From contig JASLKO010000171.1 in the NCBI GenBank assembly GCA_030747475.1, positions 1-9,718 of the forward strand: a stretch of DNA of 9,718 nucleotides. Reading direction: 5' to 3'. The notes under the pieces are model-generated. The model did not search any database, had not been told where the DNA came from, and saw only the letters and a program-made list of their open reading frames with translations. The stretch is from Candidatus Thalassarchaeaceae archaeon. GTDB taxonomy: Archaea; Thermoplasmatota; Poseidoniia; Poseidoniales; Thalassarchaeaceae. Positions 1 through 5,334 of the stretch are shown piece by piece (the first letter of the stretch is position 1; every line of letters starts with the position of its first letter). A program made the translations under genes and the position numbers.

Positions 1-18
1 CGTAGTTGGCCGATTATC

Positions 19-621
19 ATGTCTAAAAATTTGCAAACCCGAATTGACATCTGTGGTGAAGTCACAGGATTGTTCTCCCCTCAAAGTGATGATGATGGCA
101 ACATCCAAATCAAGTTCAATCTACAACAAGGTGTGGATCGAGTTGAGGTGAAAAATTGCTTTTTCCCCAAACCCAAACGAATCACGCGACGAATCGCCAA
201 CGGAGCCCATGTCCGCATCAAGGGTGGCCGGCCAACCGAGTGGAACCTGACCCCGAGTATCGAATTGGACGACATGTCTGAAATCCAAATCATCAATGAA
301 GAAGATGCAGATGGGGAGAGTATTGTCGGCATGGCGACCGCGGGGAGTGTCGTTGGACGAGTGATGACCATTCGAGATTCAACTTGGCAGAAATATCGAA
401 CCGGTTCAGGAAAACCGAAGTGGAGATTGACCATTCAAGATGCAACCGGCAGCATTGATGTGGTCGCCTATGCCTTTGCTGTCCCACCAAGTGCGCGTTC
501 GGTGAGACCTGGGGATGAAATTGCCATCCTGAATGGGGTATACTCGGAGTTCTTTGGCAGACCAGAAATCAAATTCCAAAAGAATACTCGATTGGCGATT
601 CTTTCGCGACGAGAGGATTAA
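19..621 (+). CDS. RPA-like protein with two OB-folds (single-stranded nucleic acid binding)
   Basis: This 200-residue protein probably binds single-stranded DNA or RNA. Two OB-fold-like units can be read: residues about 8-92, and about 109-195, where a GRVxxI strand, W-R-L-x-I-Q-D, D-V-V-A-Y-A, and R-P-G-D-E-I-A-I-L-N-G-V follow the beta-strand pattern of archaeal/eukaryotic replication protein A domains. An acidic linker (NEEDADGES) separates the two halves. No zinc-finger cysteines are seen, unlike many long archaeal RPAs. The ATG at 19 has no clear ribosome binding site, but the first OB strand begins soon after it, so the start is plausible. The window begins 18 bases upstream, so an operon partner cannot be judged. 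It converges on the ubiquitin-like gene with overlapping stop codons. The OB-fold assignment is fairly safe; replication versus repair or RNA role is open. Confidence 0.7.
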   Translation: MSKNLQTRIDICGEVTGLFSPQSDDDGNIQIKFNLQQGVDRVEVKNCFFPKPKRITRRIANGAHVRIKGGRPTEWNLTPSIELDDMSEIQIINEEDADGESIVGMATAGSVVGRVMTIRDSTWQKYRTGSGKPKWRLTIQDATGSIDVVAYAFAVPPSARSVRPGDEIAILNGVYSEFFGRPEIKFQKNTRLAILSRRED

Positions 622-818
622 CCACCACTGGAGACAATGATCAATTCAATCTCAACATCACCATTAATGGTCGATGTATGGGGTACAATTTGTTCTCCGA
701 CAATGGTGAGGACGGTGGATGGAGGAATGTCCATTTTCTCAAGCACTGCAGCGATGGTCAATGGTGCATCGAACGTCATTGTTGTGCGCTCACCTTCGTG
801 GGTAATGCCGACCTCCAT
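618..818 (-). CDS. Ubiquitin-like sulfur carrier / small archaeal modifier protein (ThiS/MoaD/SAMP type)
   Basis: A 66-residue beta-grasp protein. It opens MEVGITHEGERTT, continues TFDAPLTIAAVLEKM (the conserved strand-helix of ThiS/SAMP2), then TVLTIVGEQIVPHTS and GDVEIELIIVSSGG. The C-terminal Gly-Gly is the hallmark of proteins adenylated by an E1-like enzyme and then used as sulfur donors (tRNA thiolation, thiamine, molybdopterin) or as protein modifiers. Length and tail match the family. I chose the ATG at 818 because the beta-grasp fold starts there. The open frame continues upstream to 956, but that part translates a copy of the tRNA-Ser 3' end and the neighbouring gene's strand and is not credible coding. 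No strong ribosome binding site or TATA box is visible upstream. Which of ThiS, MoaD, SAMP1 or SAMP2 it is cannot be settled by eye; SAMP2/Urm1-like tRNA thiolation is my preferred guess. Confidence 0.75.
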   Translation of the reverse strand: MEVGITHEGERTTMTFDAPLTIAAVLEKMDIPPSTVLTIVGEQIVPHTSTINGDVEIELIIVSSGG

Positions 819-852
819 GACTTTGGCTGAGGCCTCTGATTGATGAGGTTGA

Positions 853-878
853 TGGCGCCGAGAGAGAGATTTGAACTC
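853..878 (-). repeat. Partial copy of tRNA-Ser 3' end (candidate attachment site, distal)
   Basis: These 26 bases are identical to 1175-1200, the 3' part of tRNA-Ser (3' half of the T-arm and T-loop, acceptor strand, discriminator and CCA). Identity stops abruptly on both sides, with no tRNA body next to this copy. A direct repeat of a tRNA 3' end is the usual footprint of tyrosine-recombinase integration. The stop codon of the 85-residue membrane protein (877-879) lies partly inside the repeat. Confidence 0.75.
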
Positions 879-1134
879 AAATATTGTTCTCTTTTGGTTC
901 CTCTTGGTCTGCAACATGTGCGAGATACCATGTGACCATGATTTTGACAAAACCAATGATTATCAATACTCTTCCAACTAATTCCATATTGTTAGAAATC
1001 AGTTGTTCTAACTTAGAAGAAAACCCCATTATGTCGGTATGATTGCTATTCACAACTAAAATAAAACCGAAAATTATCAGAATTAGTTGGTTAGGAATCG
1101 ATTTCACGACTTCGATCATATTCTTGTTGGCCAT
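877..1134 (-). CDS. Small two-helix membrane protein of unknown function, inside the tRNA-bounded insert
   Basis: An 85-residue protein I do not recognise. It begins MANKNMIEVVKSIPNQ, has a first hydrophobic helix at about residues 16-29, a polar loop (NHTDIMGFSSKLEQLISNN), a second helix at about 51-71 (VGRVLIIIGFVKIMVTWYL), and a charged tail (ADQEEPKENNI). The ATG at 1134 is preceded by GAGGTGG about eight bases upstream, a good archaeal ribosome binding site, so I prefer it over the open frame's upstream start inside the tRNA. A further in-frame ATG at 1157 is possible but lacks such a site. The gene is AT-rich compared with its neighbours and ends within the partial tRNA repeat, so it probably arrived with the insert. 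Two-helix proteins of this size include holin-like, immunity and membrane-anchor proteins, but nothing here selects among them. Confidence 0.6.
   Translation of the reverse strand: MANKNMIEVVKSIPNQLILIIFGFILVVNSNHTDIMGFSSKLEQLISNNMELVGRVLIIIGFVKIMVTWYLAHVADQEEPKENNI
991..1012. repeat. Short inverted repeat within the insert
   Basis: GTTAGAA (991-997) and TTCTAAC (1006-1012) are perfect 7-bp arms around an 8-base loop. The hairpin lies inside the small membrane-protein gene, over the loop between its two helices. It could be an operator-like dyad or chance in AT-rich sequence. Confidence 0.35.
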
Positions 1135-1174
1135 GACAATGCCACCTCTATTAGGCATAAGAATTCTTGGATTT

Positions 1175-1200
1175 TGGCGCCGAGAGAGAGATTTGAACTC
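1175..1200 (-). repeat. 26-bp direct repeat, tRNA-proximal copy (candidate attachment site)
   Basis: This is the 3' end of the intact tRNA-Ser, identical to 853-878. It includes the T-loop, acceptor 3' strand, discriminator and encoded CCA. This copy belongs to a complete, foldable tRNA, so tRNA function is preserved despite the insert. Confidence 0.75.
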
Positions 1201-1260
1201 CCGCGTCACGAGGACAGTGGATTTCGAATCCACCGCGATACCGGGCTATGCGATCTCGGC
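1175..1260 (-). tRNA. tRNA-Ser(CGA), reads UCG
   Basis: On the minus strand a class II tRNA can be folded. The acceptor stem is GCCGAGA/TCTCGGC with seven perfect pairs (1254-1260 with 1179-1185). The anticodon stem is GTGGA/TCCAC with loop TTCGAAA, giving anticodon CGA. A long variable arm (1203-1216, GTC/GAC stem) is typical of tRNA-Ser. The T-arm is GGGAG/CTCTC with loop TTCAAAT. The discriminator is G73, as expected for serine, and CCA is encoded (1175-1177). The D-arm is weaker: I see the GG of the D-loop but only two clear stem pairs. There is no intron. Its last 26 bases are repeated at 853-878. Confidence 0.93.
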
Positions 1261-1285
1261 TGTGGCCCTTCGACCTTCGCTTTTG

Positions 1286-1293
1286 ACATAAGC
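1286..1293 (-). promoter_or_regulatory. Possible TATA box of tRNA-Ser
   Basis: On the minus strand CTTATGTC lies about 26-33 bases upstream of the tRNA 5' end, a fitting distance for an archaeal TATA box. The match to a strong TTTATATA box is modest. It lies just beyond the stop codon of the PAC2 gene (1304-1306). Confidence 0.3.
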
Positions 1294-1303
1294 CTGACGA
1301 GTC

Positions 1304-2056
1304 TCAAGCATAGAAGCCAGAGCCCGAATCTTCGTCGCTCAAATCGATGCCCGCAATTTCCTTGCCTTCCATCATCGAAAGCAATCGTGCGGCCGTCTCT
1401 CTGGTATTGTCGATGGGTAAATCAAGACCCAAATCAAAATCTGTACTGATTCGTTGTGCAAGGCGGTCAGCTGTGACCACGTCAATACTGGTGCCAACCG
1501 TTTCAGCAGAATAGGCCGCACTGGCCACATCATGTAGTGGTGAAAGAGACACCAAAAGACCGGCCAAACCAAGCATCCCGCCCGATGGTTGTTCTGAACT
1601 GACCGAAATTCCGCGCTCATTGAGTTCGTTTTGAACCTCCTTTGATGCACAGGTCAGGTGGATGTTGTCTTCACCTGGTTTCGAACTAAGACCGGCAAGA
1701 ACGATTGTGAATTGAGATTCAGATTCGTCTGCAAGGTCCAGTATGGCTTCCGCAATCTCATGTTGGCCACGTGGCGTCATCGGTTGCCCGTTTCCTGTGA
1801 TTGTAATCACAAGTTTACCATTGCCAAGCGGGACTGAATGGACTGAAAGATAGGGAGGGACAAGTAAACCGTCTTCAAGAATTGAATGCGGGGGGAGATC
1901 TGGATGAATAATTCGAGCAATCATGGTCGAATCATGCTGCTCATTTAGCGTGTCAATGACCAACTTTCCAACATTGCCCACACCTGGAACCGCAGCGAGA
2001 ATCAATTCGTGTTCAGGCAATCCAATGTCACCTGTCCAATGGATGGAGGTGCTCAT
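1304..2056 (-). CDS. PAC2 family protein (archaeal proteasome-assembly-chaperone homologue)
   Basis: A 250-residue protein of the archaeal PAC2 (COG1938) type, related to eukaryotic proteasome assembly chaperone 2 and archaeal PbaA/PbaB. Family marks are the N-terminal strand and glycine loop VPGVGNVGKLVIDTL (about residues 23-37), the block HPDLPPHSILEDGLLVPPYLSVH (about 51-73), which matches the family's usual HPDxPPxxxxEDGxxxxP, and a C-terminal GGMLGLAGLLVSLSPLHDV block. The start is fixed by a 4-base ATGA overlap with the Nop10 stop, so the two are translationally coupled at the end of the eL42 operon. Nop10-PAC2 adjacency is a recurrent archaeal arrangement. Whether it acts in proteasome assembly or another complex is not shown by sequence. 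The acidic, Ser/Gly-rich tail (SDEDSGSGFYA) is probably disordered. Confidence 0.85.
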   Translation of the reverse strand: MSTSIHWTGDIGLPEHELILAAVPGVGNVGKLVIDTLNEQHDSTMIARIIHPDLPPHSILEDGLLVPPYLSVHSVPLGNGKLVITITGNGQPMTPRGQHEIAEAILDLADESESQFTIVLAGLSSKPGEDNIHLTCASKEVQNELNERGISVSSEQPSGGMLGLAGLLVSLSPLHDVASAAYSAETVGTSIDVVTADRLAQRISTDFDLGLDLPIDNTRETAARLLSMMEGKEIAGIDLSDEDSGSGFYA

Positions 2057-2262
2057 TCTTCCTCATCCTCCGGAGAAGGAAGACTGTTCAGCCATTCTTT
2101 GGTGCCAACTTGCTTCAGTTTTCGTCGCAAGTCTGCCCGTGCATCTTCTGGTGAGAAACGCATGGGTCCTGCGGCTTGCGCCTGACCCCCACAATCACCA
2201 CATGTCTCGGATAGCCCGTAGGCACTACAAACAGTGCATTTCTGTAATCGGGTCCGAGCCAT
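2053..2262 (-). CDS. nop10: Nop10, H/ACA ribonucleoprotein subunit
   Basis: A 69-residue subunit of the archaeal H/ACA pseudouridylation particle, where it bridges Cbf5 and L7Ae and helps order the active site. The archaeal zinc ribbon is intact: C9-x2-C12 and C21-x2-C24. The family signature PMRFSPEDARADLRRKLK follows, equivalent to the usual PxRFSPxDxYxxYR segment, although its tyrosines are replaced here. The C-terminal extension (QVGTKEWLNSLPSPEDEEE) is longer and more acidic than in typical Nop10 of about 55-60 residues. A GAGGT lies about 11 bases upstream of the ATG, somewhat far. It follows aIF2alpha after a 50-base gap and overlaps PAC2 by four bases. Confidence 0.9.
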   Translation of the reverse strand: MARTRLQKCTVCSAYGLSETCGDCGGQAQAAGPMRFSPEDARADLRRKLKQVGTKEWLNSLPSPEDEEE

Positions 2263-2312
2263 ATCTCATGACCTCAAGGTGAGGCCTTTGAACCTCTCTC
2301 TTGATGGAGGGC

Positions 2313-3098
2313 TCATTGGCGCAAGATTTCGACTGCACCAACATCTTCACCGATGTTGTCAGCGATGGCTGATTCAACTTGATCCCAGTGCGACTCTGCA
2401 ATTTCCCAATCGGGTGCTTTGAGTTCAATCCGATATTCTGGCGCACCATCATAGTAGGCCGCGATCTCGACTTCATCCTTTTCAGAAGCGCACTTTTCAA
2501 CTGCTGTGAGAGCCTTTCGAATCACTTCGATTCCTTCACTTGCATGGATTTGGATGTTTGCAACCGCACGGATGTTGACGAATTCTGGAATGATGTTCTC
2601 AATCGCAATTTCGACGAAAACCTTGATCCAATCACCTTTGAACCCTTCATTTTCCAAGGCATTGTTTTCGATCGCCGTCTCTTCAAAGGCTGCATAGAGG
2701 CTGCCGTATGTTTCAGACAACTCAGCGTTCATCTCTGTGATTTTATCATCATCCCAACCCGAACGTTCGCCAACAATTCGCAATAGTTGACCTGCCCGCT
2801 GTTTGTTCTTCCAACGCTGCAGTGTATCTCTTCGTCGCTCGTCACTGACCGATTTGATACTGAGTTCGACGCTTTTTTTGTCCTTTCGAACCTTGAGGGC
2901 CTTGGCGACAACACGTTGCCCTTCTCGGACAATCGATCGGATATTCTTCACCCAACCAGAGGCAACTTCACCGATGAAGATGAATCCCTCTCTACCTGGA
3001 TAGCCATCTAAATCGACATAGACACCGTTCTGTTTGACGGTCGTAATGGTACAGACAAGAAATTCGCCGAGTTCCGGCCAATTGGCTTCATCTGACAT
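2313..3098 (-). CDS. eif2a: Translation initiation factor aIF2 subunit alpha
   Basis: The alpha subunit of heterotrimeric aIF2, which delivers initiator Met-tRNA to the small ribosomal subunit. At 261 residues it has the usual length. Domain 1 is an S1-type OB-fold at about residues 10-82 (GEFLVCTITTVKQNGVYVDL, then GREGFIFIGEVASGWVKNIR, then GQRVVAKALKV). Domain 2 is helical at about 83-172. Domain 3 is the alpha/beta domain that contacts gamma, about 175-255 (IRAVANIQIHASEGIEVIRKAL). The EVASGWVKNIR loop is nearly invariant in the family. GGGGGT just upstream of the ATG can serve as ribosome binding site. It starts 13 bases after the eS27 stop, inside the conserved eL42-eS27-aIF2alpha-Nop10 operon. 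Confidence 0.96.
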   Translation of the reverse strand: MSDEANWPELGEFLVCTITTVKQNGVYVDLDGYPGREGFIFIGEVASGWVKNIRSIVREGQRVVAKALKVRKDKKSVELSIKSVSDERRRDTLQRWKNKQRAGQLLRIVGERSGWDDDKITEMNAELSETYGSLYAAFEETAIENNALENEGFKGDWIKVFVEIAIENIIPEFVNIRAVANIQIHASEGIEVIRKALTAVEKCASEKDEVEIAAYYDGAPEYRIELKAPDWEIAESHWDQVESAIADNIGEDVGAVEILRQ

Positions 3099-3111
3099 GC
3101 TTGGACCCCCT

Positions 3112-3285
3112 TCACTCGAGGGTCTCAGCTACCGTTGCGCCAGTTAGTTGCGCTTTTCCGCCCGCAGGACGGGCGAGAACTGAGCCACAAACACCGCAAT
3201 TGATGACGGTGGTTGCTCGCTCGAAAATAATCTGCTCGTTGCCACAATCGCGGCAATGTACACGAAGGAAATTACTGGTTGCCAT
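3112..3285 (-). CDS. rps27e: Ribosomal protein eS27
   Basis: A 57-residue small-subunit protein with the intact C4 zinc ribbon: C11-RD-C14 and C30-GV-C33. The flanking residues FLRVHCRDCGNEQIIFERATTVINC and the tail GGKAQLTGATVAETLE match archaeal eS27. The ATG at 3285 is right because the protein begins there with MATSNFLRV, and GAGGTG sits a few bases upstream, overlapping the eL42 stop. The longer open frame up to 3438 overlaps eL42 and is spurious. Spacing to eL42 is 10 bases and to aIF2alpha 13 bases. Confidence 0.96.
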   Translation of the reverse strand: MATSNFLRVHCRDCGNEQIIFERATTVINCGVCGSVLARPAGGKAQLTGATVAETLE

Positions 3286-3295
3286 ATTTTTCACC

Positions 3296-3583
3296 TCAAT
3301 CCTTGTCGACGAGCTCGAATTTCTTCGCTCGCTTGCATGGTGGAGTGTGGGCTTTGCCCGTCTCCGTACATCTGTAGAGAATGTTGACCCGCTTGGTTGG
3401 CTTTTCACGGCCTTCTGGTTTCGGACGTGGGAAACCACGGTAACCTGCTGTGACTCTGCGGAATCTTCGCTGACCCCACTTCAATTCACTCGCACGGCGC
3501 TTCTTGACACGCTCAATCGTATGCATGGTATGGCGTCCAGCCTTTGGACTGTAGCGCTTAACCTGACGTGGCATCTTGACCAT
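3296..3583 (-). CDS. rpl44e: Ribosomal protein eL42 (L44e) with degenerate zinc ribbon
   Basis: A 95-residue large-subunit protein at the E-site. The core RRASELKWGQRRFRRVTAGYRGF and PRPKPEGREKPTKRVNILYRC is unmistakable eL42. The oddity is in the zinc ribbon. Most archaeal versions carry YCPYC near residue 12 and CTEC near residue 72; here these read YSPKAG (S12, A15) and CTET (C72, T75). Three of the four usual metal ligands are therefore gone; C72 and a non-standard C83 remain. The start ATG at 3583 has a perfect GGTGAGGAGG (minus strand, plus positions 3591-3600) seven bases upstream; M4 would also give a normal N-terminus. It is the first gene of the operon, behind a TATA-like box at 3632-3637. 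Confidence 0.95.
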   Translation of the reverse strand: MVKMPRQVKRYSPKAGRHTMHTIERVKKRRASELKWGQRRFRRVTAGYRGFPRPKPEGREKPTKRVNILYRCTETGKAHTPPCKRAKKFELVDKD

Positions 3584-3590
3584 GATTGAG

Positions 3591-3600
3591 CCTCCTCACC
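3591..3600 (-). promoter_or_regulatory. Strong ribosome binding site of eL42
   Basis: Minus strand GGTGAGGAGG, seven bases before the ATG at 3583, is strongly complementary to the 3' end of 16S rRNA. It supports M1 rather than M4 as the start. Confidence 0.75.
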
Positions 3601-3627
3601 GTATGGGTGCGAGCCTGCGACCATCGA

Positions 3628-3640
3628 CCTCTATATGAGG
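3628..3640. promoter_or_regulatory. Palindromic TATA element between divergent operons
   Basis: CCTCTATATGAGG has inverted CCTC/GAGG arms around TATAT. On the minus strand it places a TATA box about 50 bases before the eL42 ATG, giving a leader of about 25 bases that contains the strong ribosome binding site. On the plus strand it lies about 65 bases before the membrane-protein ATG at 3701. Its symmetry suggests possible bidirectional use; this is inference. Confidence 0.5.
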
Positions 3641-3700
3641 GTGTCGCGCGCGAGGAGGATTACAAAACGAGACACTGCGCCGCAAAGTCGGTCAACCTTG

Positions 3701-4534
3701 ATGAACCCTAACCACGGCCCAATCGACATGTACAGCCTTTCCGGGCCCCTGTTGGGATTCTGGGCCCCGCTGGCTTTGCTTTGTCTTGCTGCGGGTTTTT
3801 GGCTTACAGATCGGAAAGATTGGCGGAAAAAATTGGTGATGCCAATTGGCCTTCTGTCCGTGGTACTGATGGGCTATTTCGGTGCAGAGACCCGGGGCGG
3901 AGATGCCCCTGAGACTGCTTTATTAGCGGTTTTACTACACATGATTGGGCCTGTCGCATTCATGGCGATTGGAACCCTCATTGCAACATTTTCAGGACCT
4001 TCCCCAGTGGGACCATTGCCACCAGGATTGCGGCCCATGGGTTTCGTGATGGCCTACGGAGGACTTGCTTGGATTGGATGGATGCTGATTACCGAACCAC
4101 CAAGTGCCATTGCGAATGGGATTGGACAGACCATCTGGGGTGCCTGGGTGGATGTATTTGTCAGCTTACTGATTCTAATCGCTGCACTGGCGGGATCATT
4201 CTGTGTAATGATGGGTGATGAAAGGCACAAGGAAGCAATCACTTTGGCCATTTTAACCATTGCAGGCGGGTTGATGTTCATCGAGATTATGCGGGATGGA
4301 ACACAAGGCCTAGAAGCGGCAGGTTGGCACCAAATCCATTGGCAAGAAATGATGTTTTTAATTGGTGGTTTGGCGGGCATGTTTTCTGGACTATTGGCTT
4401 TCATTGGCCTTGTCTATATGGCAGAAAAGCGAGCCCCAGACCCCGATGTTGTCGCCCCATTAACCGAAGATGAAAAGGCCGCTGTTGATTCAATCCTACG
4501 CTCAAATCTAGGCATTGGAGGTGCTGAAGAATGA
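3701..4534 (+). CDS. Seven-helix membrane protein, function unknown
   Basis: A 277-residue integral membrane protein I cannot assign. Helices fall at about residues 16-36, 45-60, 74-97, 113-130, 149-171, 178-196 and 217-241, followed by a cytosolic-looking charged tail (EKRAPDPDVVAPLTEDEKAAVDSILRSNLG). Loops carry DRKDWRKK after helix 1 and MGDERHKE after helix 5. No signal peptide, transporter signature or metal motif is evident. The start is uncertain: the open frame reaches an ATG at 3635, but that ATG lies inside the TATA-like element and would add a basic leader; ATG 3701 and ATG 3728 (MYSLSG) are the realistic choices, neither with a ribosome binding site. It overlaps the next gene by four bases (ATGA), so the two membrane proteins are probably co-translated and may form one complex. 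Confidence 0.75.
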   Translation: MNPNHGPIDMYSLSGPLLGFWAPLALLCLAAGFWLTDRKDWRKKLVMPIGLLSVVLMGYFGAETRGGDAPETALLAVLLHMIGPVAFMAIGTLIATFSGPSPVGPLPPGLRPMGFVMAYGGLAWIGWMLITEPPSAIANGIGQTIWGAWVDVFVSLLILIAALAGSFCVMMGDERHKEAITLAILTIAGGLMFIEIMRDGTQGLEAAGWHQIHWQEMMFLIGGLAGMFSGLLAFIGLVYMAEKRAPDPDVVAPLTEDEKAAVDSILRSNLGIGGAEE

Positions 4535-5001
4535 GTGAGGTTAGAGGATCGTGGTGGCGGCCTGTCGCACTCTTGTTGATTCTGATTGCGTTTAGCATGG
4601 ATCTCTTGGTTTGGAACTTTTCAGGTGGTGCAGAATTTTCTGCAATTTTCAACCAATTCACATTGGGATTCACGTTGGCTCTGGGCTTGACCGGTTTGGC
4701 CTTGCTGCTGGTGAGCATTGGATCAGTCCACCAACATGCACGTTGGAAAGAGCAAATCATCGGACTGATTCTCATTTCTGGCTTGGGACTTTCGCTCACC
4801 AATTGGCAAATGGCAGGTTCGTTCGAAGAAATGCAAAGAGGAAGTGTCATCCTATTGGCTGGCGTCACGGCCATGCTCGCCGCATCAGGATTGGTTTTCG
4901 GGCTACTGCTCGCCTTGGTTACTGGAAGAGAACACCCCAGAGACCCACTCCTAGAGATGGAATCAACACATGGTGACGTGTCTCTTGAACTCGAGGAGTG
5001 A
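4531..5001 (+). CDS. Four-helix membrane protein, function unknown
   Basis: A 156-residue membrane protein with helices at about residues 11-29, 43-65, 75-92 and 104-130. A polar region MAGSFEEMQRG precedes the last helix, and the tail is acidic (RDPLLEMESTHGDVSLELEE). The start is set by the ATGA overlap with the preceding seven-helix gene. No recognised family; the pairing suggests a two-component membrane complex. Acidic cytosolic tails occur on both partners, perhaps a shared docking feature, which is inference. Confidence 0.75.
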   Translation: MSEVRGSWWRPVALLLILIAFSMDLLVWNFSGGAEFSAIFNQFTLGFTLALGLTGLALLLVSIGSVHQHARWKEQIIGLILISGLGLSLTNWQMAGSFEEMQRGSVILLAGVTAMLAASGLVFGLLLALVTGREHPRDPLLEMESTHGDVSLELEE

Positions 5002-5005
5002 TTTC

Positions 5006-5026
5006 CCTCGCCCGTAGGGCGTGAGG
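5006..5026 (+). terminator. GC-rich hairpin after the membrane gene pair
   Basis: CCTC-GCCC (5006-5013), loop GTA, then GGGC (5017-5020), a two-base bulge, and GAGG (5023-5026) can fold just after the stop codon at 5001. No T-run follows, and archaeal termination usually depends on T-rich tracts, so this may only be a transcript-end or spacer hairpin ahead of the eL37 promoter. Confidence 0.3.
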
Positions 5027-5033
5027 CAACCCT

Positions 5034-5041
5034 GATATATG
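5034..5041 (+). promoter_or_regulatory. TATA box of eL37
   Basis: GATATATG lies about 38 bases before the eL37 ATG. With a usual spacing of about 25 bases the transcript would begin near 5062, just before GAGGTG (5064-5069), which ends five bases before the start codon. The parts fit well together. Confidence 0.55.
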
Positions 5042-5074
5042 GACGGTCGGTCGCCGGGCCGCTGAGGTGTAAAA

Positions 5075-5260
5075 ATGAGCAAGGGTACTCCAAGCATGGG
5101 CAAGCGCCAGAAGTCCACGCACATCCGTTGTCGCCGGTGCGGCCGCCACAGTTATCACAAGCAAAAGCGCCAGTGTGCTTCTTGCGGATTCAATGTCACA
5201 TCTACTAGGCGCGGTTACCGCTGGAACAAGCGAAACCGAACCATGTATCAGAAGAAGTAA
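5075..5260 (+). CDS. rpl37e: Ribosomal protein eL37
   Basis: A 61-residue basic large-subunit protein binding 23S rRNA. The opening MSKGTPSMGKRQKSTHIRCRRCG, zinc ligands C19, C22, C34 and C37 (CxxC pairs, both intact), and the end GYRWNKRNRTMYQKK are all typical of archaeal eL37. GAGGTG (5064-5069) supports the start at 5075. In many archaea an LSm gene precedes eL37; here the neighbour is an unrelated membrane gene pair, and the eL37 gene has its own promoter. purF starts 74 bases downstream. Confidence 0.96.
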   Translation: MSKGTPSMGKRQKSTHIRCRRCGRHSYHKQKRQCASCGFNVTSTRRGYRWNKRNRTMYQKK

Positions 5261-5294
5261 TCGGGAATTGCGAACCGCAATCGGAGTCATCAAA

Positions 5295-5303
5295 CTCTAA
5301 AGG
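5295..5303 (+). promoter_or_regulatory. Possible TATA box of purF
   Basis: CTCTAAAGG lies about 35 bases upstream of the purF ATG at 5335, which would place transcription start only about ten bases before the codon. No ribosome binding site is visible before ATG 5335, consistent with a very short leader. The match is modest. Confidence 0.3.
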
Positions 5304-5334
5304 CCCCGAACATGACGACAGATTGGGTTGCGCT

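Larger units (their letters stand above)
853..1174 (-). mobile_element. Putative micro-insert in tRNA-Ser, bounded by 26-bp direct repeats
   Basis: The unit from the start of one repeat to the start of the other is 322 bp. Its interior is clearly AT-rich: I count 102 G/C in bases 881-1174 (35%), against 130 of 240 (54%) in four 60-base samples at 301-360, 481-540 and 1321-1440. It holds one small membrane-protein gene and no integrase. Known precedent is integration of plasmids, viruses and islands at the 3' end of archaeal tRNA genes, where the tRNA is restored by the element's own copy. The insert could be a decayed remnant, an element mobilised in trans, or a local duplication followed by drift; I cannot distinguish these. 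Confidence 0.55.

Noticed and set aside
819..956. N-terminal extension of the ubiquitin-like protein
   Set aside because: It would translate the partial tRNA repeat and the antiparallel frame of the insert's own gene; the beta-grasp domain starts cleanly at the ATG at 818.
853..1200. CRISPR-like or tandem repeat array
   Set aside because: There are only two copies, both tRNA-derived, with a 296-bp interior; no regular spacing or further repeats are seen anywhere in the window.
1135..1233. Longer version of the small membrane protein starting inside tRNA-Ser
   Set aside because: The first part would be tRNA sequence; ATG 1134 has its own GAGGTGG site.
1087..1449. Plus-strand open frame across the insert and tRNA
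   Set aside because: It runs antisense through the tRNA and the PAC2 gene, and its composition is not protein-like.
3286..3438. Extended eS27 start
   Set aside because: The extension overlaps eL42 in another frame and is not ribosomal-protein-like; eS27 begins MATSNFLRV with its own ribosome binding site.
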